Part shown: positions 37,131 to 49,817 of the stretch, piece after piece
Numbering within the stretch: position 1 is the stretch's first letter
Layout: each line of letters starts with the position of its first letter
Position numbers and translations under genes: made by a program
Notes under the pieces: model-generated
The model's input: the letters and a program-made list of their open reading frames with translations, nothing else
The model's database searches: none
Told to the model about the DNA's origin: nothing
From: Plutella xylostella
Lineage: Eukaryota > Arthropoda > Insecta > Lepidoptera > Plutellidae
Length of the DNA: 64,000 nt
NCBI RefSeq assembly: GCF_932276165.1
Contig: NC_063997.1
Span: 134,001 to 198,000 of the forward strand
Reading direction: 5' to 3'

Positions 37131-37737
37131 TAGATAGATAGATAGAGTACTCTTTATTTGTACACCAAGAAATAATTATCAATTTTACATAGACACTTAA
37201 CTAGGGTACAAAAGGCGGTCTTATCGCTTATAGCGATCTCTTCCAGACAACCTTTGGATGGATGGACTAGAGATATAAAAGGGGTACAGTGTACTTACTC
37301 AAGGAATATAGTTTAATTTAATTTATTATTATCTAACTACACACTAAATATAAGCAAAAAATAAATAAAATAAAATACACACAAGTACATACGCCATAAT
37401 ACACAATTATAAACAATATAATACATATATAAATATATACACACACATATATACATATACATACATATATATTATATACATATCATACATATTATACCTA
37501 CATACATGATTTTATAGTACTTATTTAATAATCTGATAACAGCTAAACAGTTGATTTAAGGTAGTGTTCCTTCACCATTCTCTTAAAGGTTTCCAGAGTT
37601 GGTGCTTGTCGGATTTTTGATGGAAGATCATTCCACAAAGTGATAGCGCGAACCGTGTAAGAAGCACTGAAGAATTTATTAGGAGGGATATTAAGGCGGA
37701 GATTGTGGGTAGAGCGCAGTGTCAGGTTGTGAATATA
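37131..37737 (-). mobile_element. 5'-truncated LINE: end of ORF2 and 3' UTR
   Basis: The minus strand opens with an uninterrupted frame from about 37737 to a TAG at 37543-37545. It contains RSTHNLRLNIP.., SYTVRAITLWNDLPSKIR and APTLETFKRMVKEHY. This is the conserved C-terminal tail of non-LTR retrotransposon reverse transcriptases (LWN-LP--IR--- FK). A 3' UTR of about 400 bp follows, holding an AT/AC-rich simple-sequence patch (37376-37500), then AATAAAGAG and a (TATC)n terminal tail at 37131-37145. Truncation and a microsatellite tail fit a CR1/Jockey-like LINE. Confidence 0.85.
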
Positions 37738-37878
37738 CCTACCTCATAAATAACTGTTACTGTAAGTACTTTGTATTTCAAGACTTTAACAACATTTCGT
37801 AAAAGCGTAGCCAACGAAGAATTATTCCAAATTTATGCGGCAATTTATTTTTAACGGTAACGATACAGTAAGTACCTG

Positions 37879-37883
<5 letters not shown>

Positions 37884-37912
<29 letters not shown>
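37884..37912. repeat. (AC)14 microsatellite
   Basis: Perfect dinucleotide run. Confidence 0.95.
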
Positions 37913-37914
<2 letters not shown>

Positions 37915-40284
37915 AATAAATACATTAACTGACTCGTTGCGGCAAAACTTACGTCATATTTCTACATGTTTTATGTTATTACAACCAACTTCAGTCAAGT
38001 TTTGCCATTTTCTTATAACGTTACTTAAGTCAGCTTTGAAAAATGCAATAAAATATATTTATCGCGTATAATATTAGGTACCTACATAATAATGATTACA
38101 GTAGAAAGTGTCATCAAGTGATCATCAGCATCAGCAGAGACATGTGTGGTGCACGTCGCTGCGTCGCTACAACGCAGGACATTGCTCATGAATCTTGTGG
38201 ATGTGGTCAAAAGTTCACAATAGAAGCTTTTTTTCGCGACGCGGTCAGTCTGGTTTACGTAGACAGCTACGAAACTTATTGACTGATTGAAATGTGTGAG
38301 TTTTTTAAAAGTGGCGAATTCGGTTTTAATTTTCCTTACGTTTATCATCAACGTCAGTTCAGCTGCTAAAAATTTACACGCTGGTTCTATGAATATATAT
38401 TATTATAATGTTTGGATGAATACAAACTTTTGCTGGGTTATTAACTTATCAATTTGATTACATAACAAGCAAGGAAACGTGATGGTCTGTAAGTTTATTA
38501 GTTTGTGTTGCGTGGGCCTACTCCTATAAGGATAGACAAGACCAACAAACAAAATGAACCGACTCGACTATATTGATGTTGTGATAGCGCGGCTCCGGCC
38601 GTCGTTACACAGACCAATATGTGTGTTGCTTACACAGAATACAGAATACACAGTCCCACTACTTCAGAGATGATGATGATGAGACACACATGGTAAGTAT
38701 TTCCGTATGTATAACGAAACAATCTTACTTATTTAATTTGTCATATTATGTTGTATGTGTGGTGACTGTGGTGGCCAATATGATGGCCATGGTGGGTGAA
38801 AATATACCCCTTGGGTGTATTGTTGCGGAAACCCGATATTTTTCCAGCAAAAAAAGTCTCCTATGTATCTCAGGGATCTTGTAGAACTAGGTGAATGTAA
38901 TGGTAAAAAAAAAGTATTTTTAAAATGGTACAGTAATTAGTAGTTTATTCGTTTCAAACATACATACAAATCTTCCCGCTTAGTATTATAGTAGATACTA
39001 GCTATGATGTTGATGACCGTGGTCATTGAGATTGACTGACATGTCCATATCCCGGCACTTCCCGTGTTGACGTCATCAGTGCTGGCGGTGACAGGCAATC
39101 TCTGATCCATCAGTGATGGAGAGTGTCGGACACCTGCCCCTGTCCTGATATACATATCAACTGATAACCAGATGTCGCGCGTCGCGTCATGCAAGATAGC
39201 TAATTAGTGGCTACGAACATTGTTAACTTATTTATCATATAAATTTTAATAGCAATTATTTAAAAGTAGGTAAGTACTTTATAATTATAGACCCCTAATC
39301 TACGACTAACAATATTACCTAACAATATAAAGATAAAGGCTAAGTACATACTTACCCAATACTTCCTAAGTGCTATCTCCTAGAAGAAAACTGCTGCAGA
39401 TTATACAGGTGCTTTAGATTCGAGCCAGACACGAGCTTGAAGCAATGTCCCATGCAGTGATGCAGCAAAGTGTGTATGTGTGCGTGGTGCGTGCGGCGGC
39501 ATTGTGAAGGTCGTGGGTGCTGCGGCGCGCGCAGCAACAAGCAGCGCAAACACACTATGCGGGTTTTAGTCCCGGCGGTATCATCACTTTTTTATTAAAT
39601 TAATAAAATTTTCAGACAAATCCCCACAGAACTAACCTAAATAAATTTTTGATTTACCTTAACATAATAAAATAAACTTAATTCCATTTTCAGGAGGTAA
39701 AACAATCCCTAAATAAGTTGCACAATTTCAAGGGGCTGATCGCCCGGGACTCCAGCGGCAAAAAAAGCTTAATAGGGTAACGCGTTTACTGAACACAATC
39801 CTTTGCAGGCTCCGGAGGGCAATTTTGAATGCGCCGTCGTCGCTGATTTCTCCAAGGACCGCCATTGTTACAATTTATACGTACTACTCTGAAAAACTTC
39901 TGCCGGCTGAATCTGAATGAGTTGCTTCGCTAAAAATAGCACTTGTTTGTAAATACCTGGGGCATTGTGTGTTATAGGGTCCAAGTAGATAGACATACAT
40001 ATTTTATCTAACTATTTGTAAGTAGCTGCGCCAAGTAGTCAGATTCGGCTAGAGTCTAGGCCAAAGATGTCGTGGCTGGATAAGGAAGGGAGAGGACGAA
40101 TGTTACGGGAGCTTTTTGAGTTTGACAAAGTGTTTCAAGTGGTATCTCTCTATGCACCATTCATCGGTCCTAATTTCCGTGGTGTGTGTCCACACTCGGG
40201 TTTACCTATTACATAAGGCGAGTGCAGTTGCGCCACGCGCGGCGCCGGCGAGGTCCGGGAGCGCGGGTAACGGCGTCCGCGCAC

Positions 40285-40303
40285 GCGGCGGCGGCGGCGG
40301 CGG
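40285..40303. repeat. (GCG)6 tract
   Basis: Short GCG run inside a GC island. Confidence 0.85.
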
Positions 40304-40364
40304 AATGCGCTGATTGGTCGCGGTTGCGTCACCGAAGGCCGTGCTGCGTCCGGAACCAGAGTGC

Positions 40365-40556
40365 CTGTTGACCAATCCCTAGGAGTTTTTTGTTGAGCGT
40401 GAACATGCTGATGTCTCGGACACGGATAGAAAGCTCATTAAAGTCATTATAGAATAAACGGATGGGACTTCTGGGTAAGATAAGATGACTCTGTATGTTG
40501 GTGCATGGCGCAGCTTGACTGGAGGGGCCATGGTCTAGCAGAGAGTTATTATACAT
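40365..40556 (-). mobile_element. Probable LINE ORF2 C-terminal relic
   Basis: A minus-strand frame contains SPIRLFYNDFNELSIRVRDI followed by SMFTLNKKLL. This resembles the YN-LP--IR---- FK--LK tail of non-LTR reverse transcriptases, but less clearly than the fragment at 37543-37737. No 3' tail or target duplication was identified. Confidence 0.5.
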
Positions 40557-42919
40557 ACGTACTTACATATGTGTTCCAGTCCGCCATGGTTAACTGCTGA
40601 AAGCATACAAAACCTGAAGTTACTCAGTGTAACTTTAAAAAGCACGGACGCGTCTAAAGCACACTAATGTGTGCTTTTATCATTTACCTAGGCACTTCGC
40701 TGTCGCAAGATCGTGGTAGCGCATAAGAGCCTTAAACTATGCACATTGCACACCTGTGTACCTTTTAAAATGAGAATATCATGGCATGTGTATTGGTGAT
40801 CCATCGTGTGCATTAACTATATCTACAACACTCCGTTAGCCGGAGCCAGATACGTTCTGTGGCTGCAGAGCCGTGGGCCGTATAATAAGATGATAACTAA
40901 TGGTGACGAATGGGGGCCGCCATCACTCGTGAAATTGAAAGTTCAACGGCGGGTCTGCGCTGGGTGTATTTCCACTCCATCCATCTCGCGCGGAACGGGA
41001 CTATGGAGCATGCAATATGTCTCGTGATGACTGAATGTGGGCTGGGGGCCTATTGCGGTGACCTTAGAAATATATATTTTTTAGTTCTCATAAAATATGT
41101 CAGAGGTAATATAAAATTTCTTTCCATTTTCATATGTGGCGAAATATCTCTTTTGCCAGACCAGAATGGTTATACTTCTTTTTCAGTGAATGTTCATATT
41201 ATTATATGTCTTATTGCTAATCGCTGTCGAAAATTTTCTATTACCTACTAAAAACTTTATTGTATTAGTAAACTATTAGTTTAACTAACTATCTTACAAA
41301 AATGTCGAACCTGATCATTAACTCCAGAGTCACCGTAATTAGCCCCCCTGGAGACGAATGGACAGACGTGGGACAGACAGAGTCATTTCGTGTGTATATT
41401 ATTATATTTATTATGTACGACCGCGAGTGACGCAACTGAAATAATTACTTAAACACGCAAATGAATAAATTTACAAAGAATGTACGTGGAGAGAGGGCCA
41501 TATTTTGGTTAATGCACTGCACTGCACGTGCATTTTGTTGTAAATTATGTATGTACTTGGGCTGAGAGCTTTTAAGATTTGTTGGGGTTTGTCGCTGAGA
41601 AATTATAACATAACATGTTATACTTGAACACTTACTCGTAGCTTATGCCTACCAGTAAAGGAAATCATGATACAATCTTATTGACGCTACGGTTTGTCTA
41701 TTCATACTTAATCAGAGTAAGGTTTGTATTTCCCGAAAAGCAGGGAAAATTTCTGATAAGTAAGTTCTAACTTTGACTTCCGTTTGATGGTGGTTGATAG
41801 CAAGGGGATTTATCAGTTACTTTGTCATTTAAATTGGTGAATAACTTATTCAGATTTATGGTATGATAGTATTTCTGATTGATCTAAAAATGGTATCAGT
41901 CTCTGTAACCTCTGTAACGGCGGCGGCGGCGCCACATACATAAGGGTCACTCTCGCTTACGTAAATGATGATGATGTCCTCTTCGTCGTATCCGACAACA
42001 GCGACTCTTGCTACACTCTGTTATGTGCTCTTATGTGGCTGGCAAGTCCGAACTTCGTCTTGAACACCCTGTCAAACCCGTTCTTACGTAAAAATAAGTT
42101 TCTAAATAGCCGTGGCTGCACTAACCACAACTGCACGAAATTCGTTCGTGTCAATCGATTCACTCCTTCATGTTTTGTGAAGCTACAGTAACCCCGCGAC
42201 GCCCGTGTGTCAAGGCGAGCGTGCGTCTCGTATTGTTACTGTTGATGTTATTCGGAGGAAGTGCTCTCACCTCCCGTCACTGATCAAAGGAAAGGTCAGG
42301 CGGGGCGATACGATCCATATTGCGCATTTAGACGAATGCCTAACCTTGTCGAAATAAATGTGCTCCCATTATTCGATTAGATTGAATTATGAATAAATAA
42401 TTTAGAGTGGAAGCGAAAACCGCATGAAAGGACCTTCCCTCGTGACATGTATTTCATGTCCTTATAAATTTAGATCCTGAGCAGTCAGATACAGACGCTA
42501 ATCTAACTGGCCAATCCTTTCACCACGCCCGCCTCGGTGACAAACTCTAGGCTATAGTAGTAAATCCTTGTTATTGTTGTGGTAGAGTACACAACACAAT
42601 GCTTGTAGTTGGCTCGCGCCGCAGTGATGTGGCTGCTGGGAGCCGCAAGTCAAGTGGGCCCAATCTCCGCAGCACCAGACTTTATGTCTTCAATTTGCCA
42701 AAACAAATCAGACCACGCCCGACTTATATTGCCAATAAATAACAGCACGGATAATAAAAAATACCACTTCGTAATGTTTTTGCATCTAAATCTTAAATGG
42801 TTGTTTTGGAAATTCGCCAAAGAACAGCACACCGGCTAAGGCGCTACAAACACAGAAACAGGTAAACACGCATGCCTGTTGCTTGTGTCTAGGCAAGTAC
42901 ATACTCCCAGTCGCTTGTA

Positions 42920-42923
<4 letters not shown>
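40557..42923. other. Non-coding spacer
   Basis: No supported gene. A GGC tract lies at 41918-41932, with modest GC patches near 40900-41050 and 42195-42305. Confidence 0.5.
41918..41932. repeat. (CGG)5 tract
   Basis: Short CGG run. Confidence 0.85.

Positions 42924-42952
<29 letters not shown>
42924..42952. repeat. (GT)14 microsatellite
   Basis: Perfect dinucleotide run. Confidence 0.95.
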
Positions 42953-42959
<7 letters not shown>

Positions 42960-45900
42960 GAAGTGCCCTGTAGCCGGCGGCCGCGCTGGCGGAACCGGCA
43001 GATGAACATTTCCTGATACATTCCGTAAAACCAGTAAAATTTCGTTGAAAAAACGATAATCGCAAAAACCGGCTCCGTTTCAACTTCAATGGACATAATA
43101 GTTTTATTTGTTTTGGCTTTTTGGAAAGGTATGTTTAAGATATTTATTAGCTTTTCTACACAGACATTACTTACCTAAAGTAGAAAGATATTTATAGCTA
43201 AATTGATAGCCATTCAACACTACTGTGTTATTCTAATTTCCATATTAAGGTTTGTTTTCCGCAGGTGGGCTTTTATTATGCCTCTATTATAGACGGTGCC
43301 TATTGCGGGTGTTTTCAGGTCAGTTTCAGGCTCGCTATAACTGTCACCAGCAAGACTTGCGTCAGACAACATGGCGCTGGCCGGCCGCGCGCCGCGATCT
43401 GATTGGCTACTTGATATCAAAACATTGGCACCTTGCCGGCTGATAGCTCTATCTAATAGATTCCCCCCCCTTCCCCTCCATACATCTCGCATCTCGACAC
43501 TATCAGTAGGCCTGGTGCCAACTGCTGTGACGACAAGCGAGTAGGTTTCCACAAGATGGAGGTGCGCGTTATTTTGGGCAAATTGAGGAAAACTGCGCAG
43601 GCGCTGAGTTTAATAAATAATAATGTGGCTAATGGATAAAATTGATCTCTAGAAATTGATTCCTCGCAGTATATATGTAGGTAGATCAGTCATGCAAAAG
43701 TTTCCGTGCCAATACATAACACTATATTAAAGTCCATATCATAATATTATAAATGTGCATTGTATTTTTCAGTACTTTTTACAAAACCTTCAGCAAGTGC
43801 TTGTAAAATACGAAACCCCGCATTAGGTAACCTATATAAGTAATACAAATATTTCAAAAGCACTACGTTTTAAATATAAGCAAAAGGTAAACATTTATTC
43901 ATCAGTCGGCAGGTACTACATTTAGCGCATCGCTGGGCATAGAAAGTTCTCTTTGTCTAGAGAAGACAATTGGGGAATAAACGTGGACTCAATAAGCGAT
44001 ATTGCCGAATTTTCGCCGTTGAATAAACAACTATTATTGTGCACTTTCAGTGTATTTTTTTACTAGTCGTAGTCTGAATAACTCTTCCCTCTTAAAATAC
44101 TGGCATAAATTTGAATGAAATTAAACTATGTGCTCTTATGGTAAAGGAAAACATTGAGAGGAATCGGCACATCCTGTTTTTTTTTATTATGTACCTTAAG
44201 TTCATTGTACTTGTTCAGGGAACGGCGATACGGCTCGCGTTATATCACTTGACTACAATGTACAGCGAAAAGAGGGTATACAATGTACATGGGATGGTAT
44301 TTAGATAAATACTTACTTAGTTATCTACCATGTTTAGTGGAAACTATGATTAACTTTAGATCGAGTTAGGAACTAGCCTACAATCTCGTATGATAGTGTC
44401 CAAACAACAGATAGTCATATCATAAAAGTCAACAGTAATAACGGTGTAATTTGGCGCAATGATCATAAATCAAGTCATATTGTAATGAAATACAAAACAA
44501 ATATGAACCAGTGCGGGGTCGTGCTGCTGCCATTTAACCAGGTGTACCTGTACATAGGTACACAGTACATTTGGTATAAGTATATTATGAACATATACAG
44601 AGTACCTGGCAGCTTTCGGCTGAAGTGTAGATAAGAAATGCAGCACTGTGATTGGTTATCATTGAGATCTACCCTAATGAGAAACTCTAAGGGCTTTCTA
44701 CAATGTCGCTTGAAACCTAAAACTACCAGAAACAATATATTTTCGTTAACCATTCTCCAATTGGCCATGCTAACTTTTTGAACAAGAATGAAATGCTTAA
44801 AACCGTTTCGAGGAATATGCTTCCAGTACAATTTCTGATCATCAGATTTTAAATTAGGTCTCTATTTTTTTAATTATTCAATAAAAACTAATAACCTTCA
44901 TTTGTCCTTTCTATGACGTCACATTAGGATCATAGAGTATAGTATACATACTGATTAGGATATATGCACAGAATGCATTTGCCTACAAAACAAAAGTAAA
45001 CGTCAAACGTCAATAAACGCAAACCTCATGTACTCTGTGAACCTCACAGCCCGTGTCACCCGTGTGCACAGAGTAGGTGCCCGTGTGTTTATTTCTCTTT
45101 ATTGATTTAGTTTATTTATTTTCTACCTTGTTTTGAATCTCTACTACGAATAAATAATAACCAGTGGATACTACGATGACAACAAGAACAGAGATAGTAT
45201 TTATTCAGTGAGTATTATTGCTTCACAGAGTATTATTTGTAGGTTAAGAGTTAGATGACAGGTGGCAATGACATTCTACCTCACTGACGTTAAGTGACAC
45301 TTGCTTTTTTTGTGGCGCAGGCAAAGGCACCAATATTTTAGTACGTTATGTGACGTCATACATCCATTCAGCCGACCAAATTTTAAAATTATATTAAAAA
45401 TAGTTGTAATGAATAAAAATCAAAAATAACGAAATTAGTTTCTTAAAATGGTCTATATTTTCAAAATAAATTATAAAAAATACATATCATATAATGGTAG
45501 CATGGCCAATTACCCAATTACATACAGCATTCTTATCAGGTTATCAGTTTCACAGAATCATTTCTGCTCTAACATAATTAACTACACATTCGCGGGGTTC
45601 ACGTATCCCTTTTATACGGAAATCCCTGGTCCCTTGTGGCTGCCGACACGCTCGCTCGCTGCTGCCGAAAACTTATAATATACGTGACAAAAGTTCAGTA
45701 ATCCATTCAGCAACATTCAGAAACATGTTTGCAACTATTTACATGAAATTTGCCGGCAGCAGTCGACACGCCAGTAGGTATACGCAGTGAGACGTATGCC
45801 GCATGGATCAGATTTTTGGCTCCAGTTCAGCATTAATTTTCCATTTGGATTCATCACGTGTGGCGTCGACAAGTATCGCTCACAGCCGCCGCCGCTACAC

Positions 45901-46980
45901 AGTTTGTTATATCTTTACACATTTATCGACAATATAAACATCGGAATGTTCTGAGGATGGAAGTTATCAAAAAAGAAAGTGATCTTGCGGGTTAATGAAA
46001 CCGAGATCTGAATGATATCCATCTTAATTAGATTATCTACCTATTTATGTTTTGGCTCGCCACTGAAAAACGATCCTAGTGGAGTCATCCAAATGGATTC
46101 ATGCACTGGACATCGTTTTCAATAATAATGATGCGGATTTTGGAATCCATTCATGGAAGTTGTCGTTTTCGTAGTCCGACGCTCAATTGCCCAGCAGCAG
46201 ACTATCACTAGCTGGTGATGGATTTGAATTGCGATCGGATGATATTTTGAATATTTTGATCAGTGGTTTTCTTTTCAATTTGCGTATTATACATGACACT
46301 AAATAACAAGAAAATGAGACACAACAGCTAAAATTAAAATGTTGAAACAAAATTGAAACCTATCGTTTCGACATCAGATAATAAGGCAGGGAGTGTTCCG
46401 GTACAAATAGATCCTTATTGTATTTACTCTGCGACAGGTAACTAACTGCGCAGGCCATTTAGGGCGCAGTGCACGATAGTACCACTCATTCATTTAGAGA
46501 TAGTTTTAATTAATAGTGGTTTGTGTTGGTATTAGAGAGAATTACAGTTAGGGATAAACTGGGTTTCTTAACTATGATTTTTATACGTAACTATAATTAA
46601 AAAATATTACACTCCTGAAATTTTATCTCCAAATATTTAAAGACTTAAGAAGAAGGTGTGAGCAGAGAATTGGTTAACTGATAAAGAGGTGTTGATCTCC
46701 ATGGGGTGCCGCGAAGTAACAAGTGATGAGAGAAAAGCGAAAGAATAATCCTTAAGTACATAATTATAGGTATTATCGAATGCAATTAAAGGAAATGATA
46801 CTACATTTAGCACTGAGCTCGATCCAGCTGCTAGCCTTAGTTATCTTTAAAAGTTATTTGAGAAAAGATTGTTTAGGCTGTGCTTGTTCTTTAGCTCTTA
46901 TCACTTAGAGCAAGCCGTGATCCTCGGCGGTACAACAATAGCGGACAAGGTGAGGCAACTGCCGAAAGGGCAACACCCGC
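42953..46980. other. Spacer upstream of cuticle gene A
   Basis: Four kilobases with no supported gene. GC patches at about 42970-43000 and 43370-43400; otherwise AT-rich. The last few hundred bases should hold the upstream control of gene A, but no motif other than the TATA box was recognised. Confidence 0.45.
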
Positions 46981-46988
46981 TATATATA
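46981..46988 (+). promoter_or_regulatory. TATA box of cuticle gene A
   Basis: TATATATA lies 140 bp before the ATG at 47121, leaving room for a transcription start near 47011 and a short leader. A TATA box is usual for cuticular protein genes. Confidence 0.7.
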
Positions 46989-47120
46989 CACGAGCAGGCC
47001 ACTCCACCTACCACATTGTGAACTGCCTGTCTCAGCCCTAGACACAGCATAGTTAGAGAACCTCTAGCAAGATAGATATTATATTATTTTAGCCACTATT
47101 AAAGATACAGCATCAAAAAT

Positions 47121-48473
47121 ATGTATAAAATATTGGTAAGAAATATTATATATTTATAGTAGTACACAGTAAATAGTCTTAATCATTGACATAATATTAC
47201 TTCTTAATAAATAAAAAAGTTATTTCAATACCCCAAAAATTAGAAACTTTAACTTAAACTTTTAGTATAACTTTTATCGTAACTTACCTTCAAAATATAA
47301 GCAGAGAAATGCAGGCTATTGTTACTAGTAGTTACTTATCAGGACGTCCCTTAATATTTACCTACCTTCATAACCCTCACTTCACCCCCAGCTCCTGGTC
47401 TGCCTGACCGCCGCCCTGGCGTCGTGCAGGCGCCTGGAGCCGCAGTACCTGCCGCCTCGCTCCGGCGCCTACCGAGCGAGCGCGACGGCCTACGCCAGCG
47501 CCAGCGCCAGCGCGAGTGCCTTCGCCGACTTCCGCTTCGACAACCAGAACAACGGGGACGGGAGCTATCGGTACAGGTCAGTGATGAGTGGACTTGCTTG
47601 AGTAGGGAAAGGAACAATGTCGAAAACAGCCAGAGCTCTAGAAGTAGAAGGGTTGGAACTGGAACCCACCTACATAGACACATCAACATACTATTAGGTC
47701 ATACTTTAACATCCTAAGCTGATTCGGCTGTCAGCGACTAACATCGTCTTGAGACTATATAATTATCTCCTCACCATGGTCTTGTTTGAATTAGTAAAGG
47801 CAGGAAAGTCTTAAGAGTTTATAAACAACTGACAGACGTTCATCTTCCTACAGATACGATACTCCAACCGGCATCTCAGCCCACGAGAGCGGGTCCCCGC
47901 GCGCCGTCGCCCGGGGGGCCGCGGGGGCGGGGGCGGCTGCGGGGGCCGCGGTGACGGCGGAGGGGGGCTACTCGTACACGGCCCCCGACGGCCAGCAGAT
48001 CTCGCTCACGTACACGGCGGACGAGGCCGGCTTCCACCCCGCCGGCGCGCACCTGCCCACGCCGCCGCCCATACCCGACGCCATACTCAAGTCCATTGAG
48101 TTCAACAAGAGGAATCCTTCCAAGTAAGTTTATTGATGTACCCTCAATCCAAACTACTTCAGCAAATTTTTAGGAAATTTTATAGTAACCACTCACATCC
48201 CGGGAAATGAGAGACAATTAAAAATCTATTGTGTCTAGTGTACCAATCGGTCACTTGGACGAAAGACTGTGGTGCCTGGAGATAATCTGAGTACTTTCCG
48301 TCTCTCTTTTGTTGTTTTCCTATGGCAATCCCAAAAGTGCGGAAAGGTACTACGGCCAACCTTCTTTCACGTATCTCATAGCTCATCTCTAACCGAAATG
48401 ATTTGTTTACTGTTTTTTTTTCTATTTCCTCAGCGATGAAGGAGCTTACCGAGACTCCGGCTACCGCTACTGA
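47121..48473 (+). CDS. RR-1 cuticular protein, gene A
   Basis: Secreted structural protein expected to bind chitin in the exoskeleton. Exons: 47121-47135, 47392-47576, 47854-48123 and 48434-48473; phases 0, 2, 2; 169 residues. The signal peptide MYKILLLVCLTAALASC is split by intron 1. After RRLEPQYLPPR comes an Ala/Ser-rich repeat (residues 34-48), then the Rebers-Riddiford domain from about residue 52 to 135. That domain ends in the RR-1 signature GGYSYTAPDGQQ..YTADEAGFHPAGAHLP. Gly and aromatic positions (G105, G113, Y120, A122, E124, G126, F127, P135) match the consensus. It ends in GYRY. An Ala/Gly insertion (about 84-99) sits inside the domain. The start is fixed by the ATG and by the 15-nt first exon shared with genes B and C. 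The first exon and splice sites are read by eye; the domain is certain. Confidence 0.9.
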
Positions 48474-48594
48474 GCTGAAGACACCACGCTCTGGGTAGCA
48501 CACTCGCGGGATGCAGTACTGTTGTTACACTCACTTCTATGATACTCAGTTTCAGTTAGTAGAGTTATGAAAGGCATGATTATTTATAACCTGC

Positions 48595-48600
48595 AATAAA
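48595..48600 (+). promoter_or_regulatory. Poly(A) signal of gene A
   Basis: AATAAA 122 bp downstream of the stop codon, followed by T-rich sequence. Confidence 0.75.
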
Positions 48601-49108
48601 TTATTTTTATAATGAAAAACTATATTTTACTGTACCTACTTCTGTATTGAAGCTGCTAGAATTGGGCATGTTTTGTGCGCTCCTAAATTTAATCTTCTTG
48701 AACTAAAATGGTGCATCATACTTTTATGCCCTATCTAGGAGTAGAGAGCGATACGGCTCCATTGCTCCACCAAAAGTAAAACCTACATTCGAGCGTAGTT
48801 AGAGTAGAGTTCGACACCGTCAACTTTGCTACGGGTAAAATATGAAATATATTATTGAAGTATTCTCAAATTAGTTGCTCTAAAATCTCTAAATGAATGA
48901 AGAAAAAAGTTATAGGACGTTTTAGCGCTAATAAACTGTTTTGTACTAAATACTTACGCTACTACGAGGACGGCAGACGCGTTGCTCAGTTCCTATTACT
49001 TAATACTTAGGAGTATTCTGTCCGCTGCGGCTGCCGCTGTGTGTAGTTGAAGACCAGTGGCCGGAACATCGTGGACTGTAGCCTGGTGTATGGCACCAGG
49101 ACCCAGGA
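48601..49108. other. Spacer between gene A and repeat copy 3
   Basis: No gene or repeat recognised. Confidence 0.5.
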
Positions 49109-49235
49109 GGGTTAATCTATACTGACGAAAAAGTAACGAGCGAGAGCTTTCGTATAATCAGCACATTTACTACAACGAGATAGAGTCGTGGCTCGCTCAA
49201 CAGAGCTTCTAAGCTTAGTCTTTTGCACCCCCGGC
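49109..49235. mobile_element. GGGTTAGTCTAGCTT-family repeat, copy 3 (diverged)
   Basis: Shares GGGTTAATCTA, the GAGAGCTTTCGTATAATCAG segment and the AGATAGAGTCGTGGCT core with copies 1 and 2. Its ends are decayed. Confidence 0.65.
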
Positions 49236-49809
49236 ACCGGATTAATTGTGTCAGAGTGTAAGAAATAATAAATTATGATATTGTACGAAACCTTACGATA
49301 GATACTGACGATTTGCAGTTATGTGACTTGTTGCTATTATAGTTTTCTTTGGTGGATAACATTGTTATCGAATGACAGACAATTTGTAAATTTTTGTTAC
49401 TATAGGTGGCCTATTAATAATTATTATTTTACCGTATAAGTTCACGCAAATGCTATTGATTCTCCATGAACAATAAAAAAAATGGAATATGTTAGTACCC
49501 AATTACCCATAAGTACAACATTATCAGTCTACAACCATCAACTACTAGACAAAGGCGGTCCCCAACTCCTCAGCCTTCCTAATCCGACCACCAACGCTGC
49601 CTGCCTAATATGTTCGGATTGCACACAGAGCTGGAGAGCGACCCAGGCTATGTTTACCTCAGCTTCTACCGAGAAGACGTCTACCCCTGGCCCTGCAGAT
49701 ACAGATACTTCAGAAGATAGCAGACACTGAAATACGATTATTAAAAGTGACGTCACCCATGGATGGATCCAAAACTAGTCTGAACCTACCACACAGATAC
49801 TTTCAAAGA
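49236..49809. other. Spacer with a GC-richer, possibly coding patch
   Basis: At 49608-49718 an ATG-started plus-strand frame of 36 codons reads MFGLHTELESD, PGYVYLSFYRED and VYPWPCRYRYFRR, then TAG. Its codon ends are GC-rich against an AT-rich background. An in-frame TAA lies shortly upstream. Just before it, ACCATCAACTACTAGACAAAGGC resembles retroelement 3' ends. It may be an exon, a small ORF or a repeat; I do not recognise it. Confidence 0.3.
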
Positions 49810-49817
49810 CCAAATAT

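Larger units (their letters stand above)
37738..40364. other. Non-coding spacer with (AC)n and one GC tract
   Basis: Contains the (AC)n microsatellite at 37884-37912 and a GC island at about 40220-40360 with a GCG tract at 40285-40303. No gene is supported. Confidence 0.5.

Noticed and set aside
37860..37915. CRISPR-like array
   Set aside because: Simple (AC)n run; no spacer-repeat structure exists anywhere in this eukaryotic window.
44475..44831. 118-codon minus-strand frame
   Set aside because: AT-rich, hydrophobic by composition, no motif, and no splice or promoter context.
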